NCBI GenBank assembly: GCA_041228285.1
Contig: CP166133.1
Span: 3,194,567 to 3,258,566, forward strand
Direction: 5' to 3'
From: Neisseriaceae bacterium CLB008
GTDB lineage: Bacteria; Pseudomonadota; Gammaproteobacteria; Burkholderiales; Neisseriaceae
DNA length: 64,000 nucleotides
In this document: one piece after another, positions 58,790 through 64,000 of the stretch
Layout: each line of letters starts with the position of its first letter
Numbering within the stretch: the first letter of the stretch is position 1
Notes under the pieces: model-generated
The model's input: the letters and a program-made list of their open reading frames with translations, nothing else
Told to the model about the DNA's origin: nothing
Databases searched by the model: none
Program-made: the position numbers and the translations under genes

Positions 58790-60067
58790 TTAGTCTAGGC
58801 TGGCATTGGTACGGTCTTTGACCATACTGATGGCAAACAGCGAGACTAAAGCGGTAAAGATAATGTAGATGGCCACAGGCACATACGAATTATCAAACGC
58901 GGCCAATAGGGCCACGGCGACTAGCGGTGCGGTACCGCCAGCTAGGGCTGCACCAATTTGGTAGCCCAAAGACACGCCGGTATAGCGCACTTCAGCAGAG
59001 AAAATCTCTGAGAACATAGTGCCCAATACGGCGGTGATGGGGGCCCAAATAATGCCTAGGCCTAAGATGGTGGCGAAAGTCAGCAACCATACAGAACCTT
59101 GGTGGATCAACCAGAAATAAGGGAAGGCGTACAAAATCATGGCTACGGTACCAAAGACGTACAAGGGTTTACGGCCGATGCGGTCAGACAGCTTGCCCAT
59201 AAGGGGGATCAAGATGGTGGTCACCAGCGTGGCAATCATTACCGCATTAAGGGTGTCGGTGCGGCTATAGCCCAGATTAGTCGTGGCGTAGGACACGATG
59301 AAGGTGCTGAAAATATAGAAGGGTGCGGTTTCTACAAACTTCGCGCCCACGGCAATCAAAACTTCGCGCCAATGGTGTTTTAAGGTCTCAGCAATCGGCA
59401 GCTTAGGAATCGCGCCGCGGCTTTTCACTTCTTTAAATGAAGGCGTTTCGTCGATGCCCTTACGAATCCATAGGCCAAACAGCACCAGTAAAGCACTCAT
59501 GATGAACGGTACGCGCCAGCCCCAAGACATAAAGGCATCGTTTGGCAACAACGACATCAAGGATAGAGCCAACGTACCCAAAACCATGCCTAGGGGAATG
59601 CCCATTTGCGGTACGCTGCCAAAGAAGCCGCGTTGGTCTTTAGGGGCGTATTCTACCGCCAACAGTAAAGCACCACCCCATTCGCCGCCAATGCCTAAGC
59701 CTTGTACCAAGCGTAAGGTGATCAGCAAGATGGGGGCCCAAATGCCGATGGCTTGGTAGGTGGGCAATAAGCCCATGCCCACGGTGGACAAACCCATGAT
59801 GCTGAGGGTGATGACGAGGGTTTTTTTACGGCCAACGCGGTCGCCAATGTGGCTGAAGATGATGCCGCCGAAGGGGCGGATAAAGAAGGTCAGAGCAAAG
59901 GATGCATAGGCCAACATCAGGCCAATGGTCGGGCTTTCGCTGACGAAGAAGACTTGGTTAAAGACTAGGGCGGCGACCGTTCCGTATAAGAAGTAGTCAA
60001 ACCATTCAATAGCGCTGCCCACCAAACTGGCGACGAGCACGCGGTTCATCGTTTTTTTCTGTTCCAT
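58790..60067 (-). CDS. MHS-family metabolite:proton symporter (ProP/KgtP-like)
   Basis: A 425-residue, 12-segment MFS protein of the metabolite:H+ symporter branch. SLVGSAIEWFDYFLYGTVAA (about 14-33) and FFIRPFGGIIFSHIGDRVGRK (motif A, about 61-81) are characteristic. So are QGLGIGGEWGGALLLAVEYA and SVPQMGIPLGM. Relatives carry proline/betaine, alpha-ketoglutarate, citrate or shikimate. It is the first gene of a pair with the cyclodeaminase-family gene. Confidence 0.9.
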   Translation of the reverse strand: MEQKKTMNRVLVASLVGSAIEWFDYFLYGTVAALVFNQVFFVSESPTIGLMLAYASFALTFFIRPFGGIIFSHIGDRVGRKKTLVITLSIMGLSTVGMGLLPTYQAIGIWAPILLITLRLVQGLGIGGEWGGALLLAVEYAPKDQRGFFGSVPQMGIPLGMVLGTLALSLMSLLPNDAFMSWGWRVPFIMSALLVLFGLWIRKGIDETPSFKEVKSRGAIPKLPIAETLKHHWREVLIAVGAKFVETAPFYIFSTFIVSYATTNLGYSRTDTLNAVMIATLVTTILIPLMGKLSDRIGRKPLYVFGTVAMILYAFPYFWLIHQGSVWLLTFATILGLGIIWAPITAVLGTMFSEIFSAEVRYTGVSLGYQIGAALAGGTAPLVAVALLAAFDNSYVPVAIYIIFTALVSLFAISMVKDRTNASLD

Positions 60068-60616
60068 ATTATTCTCTATTTTCTCGTGTGATCAGCATTT
60101 GCATTGCGCTAGGGCTAGGGGCCTTATGGGCCTGTCGTCAATAGCTCAAAACAAACAACCTATATAATTTACCGCAAGGCGCTCGCTTAATTATTATGGG
60201 TGCAAGGCTGCGGCAAACGGATTTGAGTATATGATGGCCTTTTCATTCTGTCGACTAGAAAAGAAGGGTGGGATGGCTCAATAATGGCCAGATAAACGCC
60301 AGATAATGAATTGATAAAGGTGATTTTTGGCATAAGTATGATTAAATACAGGTATTTATTGAATTCATATGGCATGTAATTTTTGGTGTGAGAAAAGGCC
60401 TGATAGAGGGCTTAAGGCCAAGGTTCTGAGCCTAGTACGGCTATTTAATCGGTCTTAACGCATGATCATGGCGTTATTGTTTTTTAAACGGAAGTTCAGT
60501 TACTGGCTTGCGCACGAGCAGCATTGCTTGCCAATGAGTGAGAATGCCGGCAAAAAAAGCGCCCAAATGGGCGAAAGTCTAGCCATGTTTGTGGCATTTT
60601 GGCCCAGAGGCCAAGC
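60068..60616. other. Gap without a gene
   Basis: A 549-base AT-rich interval. Open frames in it lack ribosome sites and recognisable features. It holds the upstream region of the MHS gene and, at the right end, the terminator of the S24-type repressor gene (60551-60575). Confidence 0.6.
60551..60575 (-). terminator. Terminator after the S24-type regulator
   Basis: On the minus strand CGCCCATTTGGGCG is followed by CTTTTTTT, 41 bases after the stop. Confidence 0.85.
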
Positions 60617-61282
60617 TTAACCGCCGCGCCAAACTTTACGGCCCAAAATCACCAGTGGGTGTTCTATGGTGTCCGTAATCAATACGAGCGGATACAGCGG
60701 ATTGGTGCTGACCAGCTGAATGCCGTCGGTGCCGCGTATGAGCTTTTTGATGAAGAGTTGGCCTTTGTGGGTGACGGCGTAGATTTCACCGTCAATGATG
60801 TCGACGTCGCTGGTGTCAATGATGACCACGTCCCAGTCGTTGAGCTCAGGCTGCATGCTGTCGCCACGGATGAATAAGGCGCGGCAAGTCTGGGGCGAGA
60901 GGTGTTTGTGGCGCAGGCCAGACTTTTTGATCAGCACCGGCCCGTCGTTGGGGCGCTCCAGCCAGGCCAGGCTACGTTCATGCTCGGCTGGCTGGACGTC
61001 ATACACCGAAATGTGGGTGTAGTTGGCGCGATGATCGATGTAGCCATAGGGCATGTCGGGCGACTCTTGGAGCGGATGGCTGCCCAAGTCGAATCCATCG
61101 AGAAAAAACGGCGGCATGCCGTAGTCTCGCTCCAGACGGCGGCTGACGCGTTCTCCGAACGAACTCTTGCCATTGAGTAGCTGTGAAAAAAGGCTTTTTT
61201 CTTTGGACGGTACCGCATTGTCTGTCACCCAAGCAGCCAGCTGTTTACGCCTAACGGCGGCAATATTGTGTGTAAGTTTCAT
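60617..61282 (-). CDS. S24/LexA-like transcriptional regulator (phage repressor type)
   Basis: The product has 221 residues from the ATG at 61280-61282; a TTG seven codons upstream is less likely. The N-terminal part (about 1-65) is a helical DNA-binding domain (NIAAVRRKQLAAWVTD, LFSQLLNGKSSFGERVSRRL). The C-terminal S24 domain has the nucleophile Ser in FIRGDSMQPEL (about 139) and the general-base lysine in GQLFIKKL (about 178-179). A classical Ala-Gly cleavage site is not obvious, so it may sense stress without self-cleavage. It resembles CI/C2-type repressors but has no phage neighbours. Confidence 0.82.
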   Translation of the reverse strand: MKLTHNIAAVRRKQLAAWVTDNAVPSKEKSLFSQLLNGKSSFGERVSRRLERDYGMPPFFLDGFDLGSHPLQESPDMPYGYIDHRANYTHISVYDVQPAEHERSLAWLERPNDGPVLIKKSGLRHKHLSPQTCRALFIRGDSMQPELNDWDVVIIDTSDVDIIDGEIYAVTHKGQLFIKKLIRGTDGIQLVSTNPLYPLVLITDTIEHPLVILGRKVWRGG

Positions 61283-61823
61283 GCCGCTTAGTCTAGGGGG
61301 CAAAGCTTAATTAAACAAATACTTTACAGTGCGTTTAACTAAAAATGGACGACGCCAATTGTCTGAATTGCAACAATATTTTTATTATATAAAGTTTTAA
61401 TTGATATAGATTTAAGGTGAACGTCATAGAGTAAAGAGCCTAAGTAAAGTGATTGCTTATAAATGGGTCAGCGGTGATATGTGAGGGTGATGCCCAGCGG
61501 TCATTAGGTTTTTTAATAATGTCAGGCGATCGGTGCGATGGTAATGGTTTATAAAGTCGCGGCGATGGCGCCCTTGTTTGGAATAAACTTTAATGTTTGT
61601 TTATAGATTCTTTGATGAAATTCGGCTTGAATCGGTAAGGTATTCGCTAAACTATTTTGTCGCACGCTTGGTACAGTGCTTAGCCATAGCTGTGTCATAG
61701 ACGCAGCTATGCGCTGGCGAGCGGCTGAATAAACCGCTTTTAGCCTGTTACAATAGCCCCTACATTTTTTGAAAAGTAGAGTGGGCGCGGCCCACTTAAA
61801 GGGTGTTTTGAAAAGGAAGGTAA
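61283..61823. other. Regulatory gap between the S24 regulator and the iminopeptidase-like gene
   Basis: A 541-base gap with no convincing gene. It contains a 27-base dyad CATAGCTGTGTC-ATA-GACGCAGCTATG (61685-61711) with one mismatch. A TACAAT -10-like hexamer lies at 61749-61754. A hairpin AGTGGGC-GCG-GCCCACT (61780-61796) lies just before the ribosome site AAGGAAGG. Confidence 0.6.
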
Positions 61824-62720
61824 ATGGACCATACCGCATTGAAGGCCGACCAAAGCGGCTACATTAACGTGGCCGGTGGCCGTATTTGGTATCGCCTCAA
61901 CCACAGCCAGGCAGCGACAGAGCGTGCGCCGGTGATCGTGATTCATGGCGGCCCTGGTGGCACGCACAACAGCCTGCTGCCGTGCCTACAGCTGGTGCAA
62001 ACGCGTTCGGTGATCTTTTATGATCAGCTGGGTTCTGGCCATTCCGATCGGCCTGAAGACCAGAGCCTGTGGACGCTCGCGCGTTTTACCGATGAGATTG
62101 ACGCCATTCGCGCCGAGCTGGGCTTAGCTGAATGCCATTTACTGGCTGGCTCCTGGGGTGGCAGCGTGGCGCTGAACTATGCAGCACGCCAGCCTCAGGG
62201 CTTAAAGTCTGTCGTGCTTTCAGGCCCGCTGGTTCAGACCGCGCGCTGGATGGCCGACAATAACGCTCACCGCGCCGCCTTGCCTGCCGACATTCAGGCA
62301 ACCCTATTGCGACATGAGGCAGTGGCCGACTATGAGCATCCTGATTATGTGGCCGCAGTGCGCTTTTTTTACGAACGCCATTTGTGCCGCCTAGTGCCGT
62401 GGCCGGAATTCATGAGCGCCGGCGGCGGTGCCAATGAAGCGCTGTATCAATATATGTGGGGGCCGACCGAATTCTTGTGTACGGGTACCTTGCGTGACTT
62501 GGATTTAACCCCGCTCTTGCCCAGCATCGAAACGCCGACGTTGTTTGTGGCGGGAGAGCACGATGAAGGCACGCCGGCGGCCTGTGCCGATTTTGCGGCG
62601 CTGATGCCGCAAGCAGAGGCGTTTATGGTGCCGAATGCGTCACACAAGCCCTTTATTGAAGCCCCCGAAGTGTTCTTTGCCAAAGTGGCGCCGTTCTTGC
62701 TGGCCCACGATGGCGTTTAA
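61824..62720 (+). CDS. Proline iminopeptidase-like alpha/beta hydrolase (S33)
   Basis: A 298-residue protein with AAGGAAGG before the ATG. Oxyanion-hole motif HGGPGGTHN (about 40-48), FYDQLGSGHSDRP (about 65-77) and nucleophile elbow AGSWGGSVAL (Ser about 110) are typical of S33 iminopeptidases. The acid is in VAGEHDEGTP and the histidine in PNASHKPFIEAP. Members release N-terminal proline or other residues in the cytosol. There is no signal peptide. Some relatives are amide or lactone hydrolases. Confidence 0.87.
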   Translation: MDHTALKADQSGYINVAGGRIWYRLNHSQAATERAPVIVIHGGPGGTHNSLLPCLQLVQTRSVIFYDQLGSGHSDRPEDQSLWTLARFTDEIDAIRAELGLAECHLLAGSWGGSVALNYAARQPQGLKSVVLSGPLVQTARWMADNNAHRAALPADIQATLLRHEAVADYEHPDYVAAVRFFYERHLCRLVPWPEFMSAGGGANEALYQYMWGPTEFLCTGTLRDLDLTPLLPSIETPTLFVAGEHDEGTPAACADFAALMPQAEAFMVPNASHKPFIEAPEVFFAKVAPFLLAHDGV

Positions 62721-62736
62721 GGCGTGCCTGTTTGGG

Positions 62737-63813
62737 CTAATGATCTGCCGTGGGTGCGCCAGTTGGCGCAAAAATCACCCACTGCTCGGCGCTTAAGCCT
62801 TGGAATAAGGCTTGATAGCGCGCGGCAGTGCGCGGCTCATTGGTGACGTCGCGAATGTAGATGCGCTCGATTTGGTGTGGGAAGATTCGGGCCAATTCGG
62901 TGTAGATTTCGGGGTCTAATTCGCCCGAATCGCCAACCAGAATAAAGCGCCGCTGCGGATAGGCCTCAAGCAGGGTGCGAATTTGTGTGGTTTTATGGGT
63001 GCGCGAAGCGCCTTCGGGCGGAATGGCCGTGCGCCAGCTAGTGGATTGGCGCAGGTGTAGGCTGCCTTGAGGCAGGCCAGCGTCCGCAATGAAGTCGCTT
63101 AATAAAGGCATTAGCTGTAGTGGGCTAGACGAGACATAATGCACCGCCGCACCCTGACTGCGCATGAGCTGTTGATACCAAGCGGCCATGCCTGGCGCTG
63201 GCGTGAGCGGCTTTAAAAACGTGTGCTGTAGCAGTTTTTTGGTGTCGCCCACGTCGGAGACTTTTACCGTGTCGTCAATGTCGGAGATGATAGACAGCCC
63301 CGTTGTCGGTACATACCACAGCGGGCCAGAGGCCGGTTGAGCGCTGGCATCCACTAAAGTAATCGGCAGCGGCTGGGCTTTGCCAGGGCCGACCACGCTG
63401 GCCTTGGCGAGCGTCACCGTGAGGCTGCTGCGGCCGCTGGCATCGGTGGGTGGTAAGGTGTGGCGGCTGCCGTCGGGCAGGGCGAGGGTCACGACTTTGC
63501 CGCGCTCAGAATCGACGCGAAACAGCTGGCTGCGCTGATACAGACGTTCACGCTCGAGGGGATTGAGTTCGCCAACGGGGGTGCCAATGTAGCGCGCCAA
63601 GAGGCGGGTGGCGCCGGGGCGCCGTTCGGTTTCGTATACCCACACGCTGAGGGTCACGCTGACGCGCTCGGCCTCGTTTGGCAGATCATGAGCCAGGGCC
63701 GGTAAAATCATCACCTGCTCGTCGGCTTTCAGTGCGGCAAAGGCCCACAGCGGCGTAGCCAGAGCCAGACAAAAGGGCAAAACGCCCAGCAAGCATTTTT
63801 GACGCCAATTCAT
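62737..63813 (-). CDS. Secreted App1-like phosphatase domain protein (DUF2183)
   Basis: The product has 358 residues from the ATG at 63811-63813, which has GAAGG six bases upstream; an ATG two codons earlier abuts that site. The signal peptide (NWRQKCLLGVLPFCLALATP, ending WAFA) directs export. The C-terminal half is the App1 catalytic domain: ISDIDDTVKVSDV (DxDxT, about 184-196), VSSSPLQLMPLL and LVGDSGELDPEIY, a HAD-like arrangement. Yeast App1 dephosphorylates phosphatidate. Bacterial substrates are unknown. The N-terminal half is beta-rich. Confidence 0.83.
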   Translation of the reverse strand: MNWRQKCLLGVLPFCLALATPLWAFAALKADEQVMILPALAHDLPNEAERVSVTLSVWVYETERRPGATRLLARYIGTPVGELNPLERERLYQRSQLFRVDSERGKVVTLALPDGSRHTLPPTDASGRSSLTVTLAKASVVGPGKAQPLPITLVDASAQPASGPLWYVPTTGLSIISDIDDTVKVSDVGDTKKLLQHTFLKPLTPAPGMAAWYQQLMRSQGAAVHYVSSSPLQLMPLLSDFIADAGLPQGSLHLRQSTSWRTAIPPEGASRTHKTTQIRTLLEAYPQRRFILVGDSGELDPEIYTELARIFPHQIERIYIRDVTNEPRTAARYQALFQGLSAEQWVIFAPTGAPTADH

Positions 63814-63927
63814 GTGCATCCTTCAGATTCGTCAGGGTTTAGTGGAATGGGCTTATTTTGACACGGTTGCGCTAAAAAAGCATGTTGTGGTGGCATTGTC
63901 TGCGCCAGCGCAACATCATGATGAAAA

Positions 63928-63956
63928 CTGACAATCGAGCGGTGGTAGCGTACAAT
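63928..63956 (+). promoter_or_regulatory. Promoter for a gene beyond the right edge
   Basis: CTGACA (63928-63933), a 17-base spacer and TACAAT (63951-63956). An ATG at 63995 could be the start of the next gene, cut by the window. Confidence 0.5.
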
Positions 63957-64000
63957 TAGCCACTTACACGCACTTACTTTTTGGCACACACAACATGATT

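Noticed and set aside
61549..61839. 96-codon minus-strand frame in the gap before the iminopeptidase-like gene
   Set aside because: It overlaps the promoter region and start of that gene and has no ribosome site or domain.

Overview
The window is a chromosomal segment from a beta-proteobacterium of the order Neisseriales. The 16S rRNA gene, the tRNA-Ala sequence and the Neisseria-like capsule export genes point there. Species cannot be named from the sequence alone. Base composition is moderately GC-rich except for a clearly AT-rich stretch at about 34.75-43.15 kb.

Left part (1-15 kb): 5' end of a formimidoylglutamase gene and an IclR regulator; a secreted Sel1-repeat protein; frataxin cyaY divergent from lptM-lysA; a PAP2 phosphatase; a PhaM-like gene, dnaE, a GIY-YIG protein and a small membrane methyltransferase as one overlapping cluster; then a ygiW-qseBC-type two-component module divergent from a fused PepSY/flavodoxin/NADPH reductase. 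Three CTTAA-N6-CTTAA operators tie this last module together.

rRNA operon (15.5-21.1 kb): a strong promoter, boxA, 16S, tRNA-Ile, tRNA-Ala, 23S and 5S, with both processing stems visible and a terminator. Related GGTGGGTA hairpin repeats lie on both sides. Two perfect DnaA boxes in tandem lie just downstream.

Middle (21.5-27 kb): a nitronate monooxygenase-like gene, a LysR regulator divergent from an MFS carrier, and a tandem duplicate pair of BASS-family carriers.

Capsule locus (27.3-48.5 kb): a complete ABC-dependent (group 2/3-type) capsule system. Export genes kpsM, kpsT, kpsE and kpsD are followed by wecB and wecC, which make UDP-ManNAcA. An AT-rich, probably transferred cassette follows, with a coiled-coil protein, two CgeB-like glycosyltransferases, a double-module glycosyltransferase and a cytoplasmic heparinase II/III-like protein. 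kpsC, kpsS and kdsA (Kdo linker) close the locus. KpsE carries an unusual extension of about 285 residues made of 13 repeats of 19 residues (Lys/Pro/Ala-rich) on its cytoplasmic side.

Right part (48.6-64 kb): an exporter with a near-consensus Fur box over its promoter, a small NTF2-like protein, an AIDA-like autotransporter, csaA with an APH(6)-like kinase, a Bcr/CflA exporter with its TetR regulator and palindromic operator, a stand-alone TonB C-terminal-like protein, an ornithine cyclodeaminase-family enzyme with an MHS transporter, an S24-type repressor, a proline iminopeptidase-like hydrolase and a secreted App1-like phosphatase.

No insertion sequence, prophage or CRISPR array was seen.
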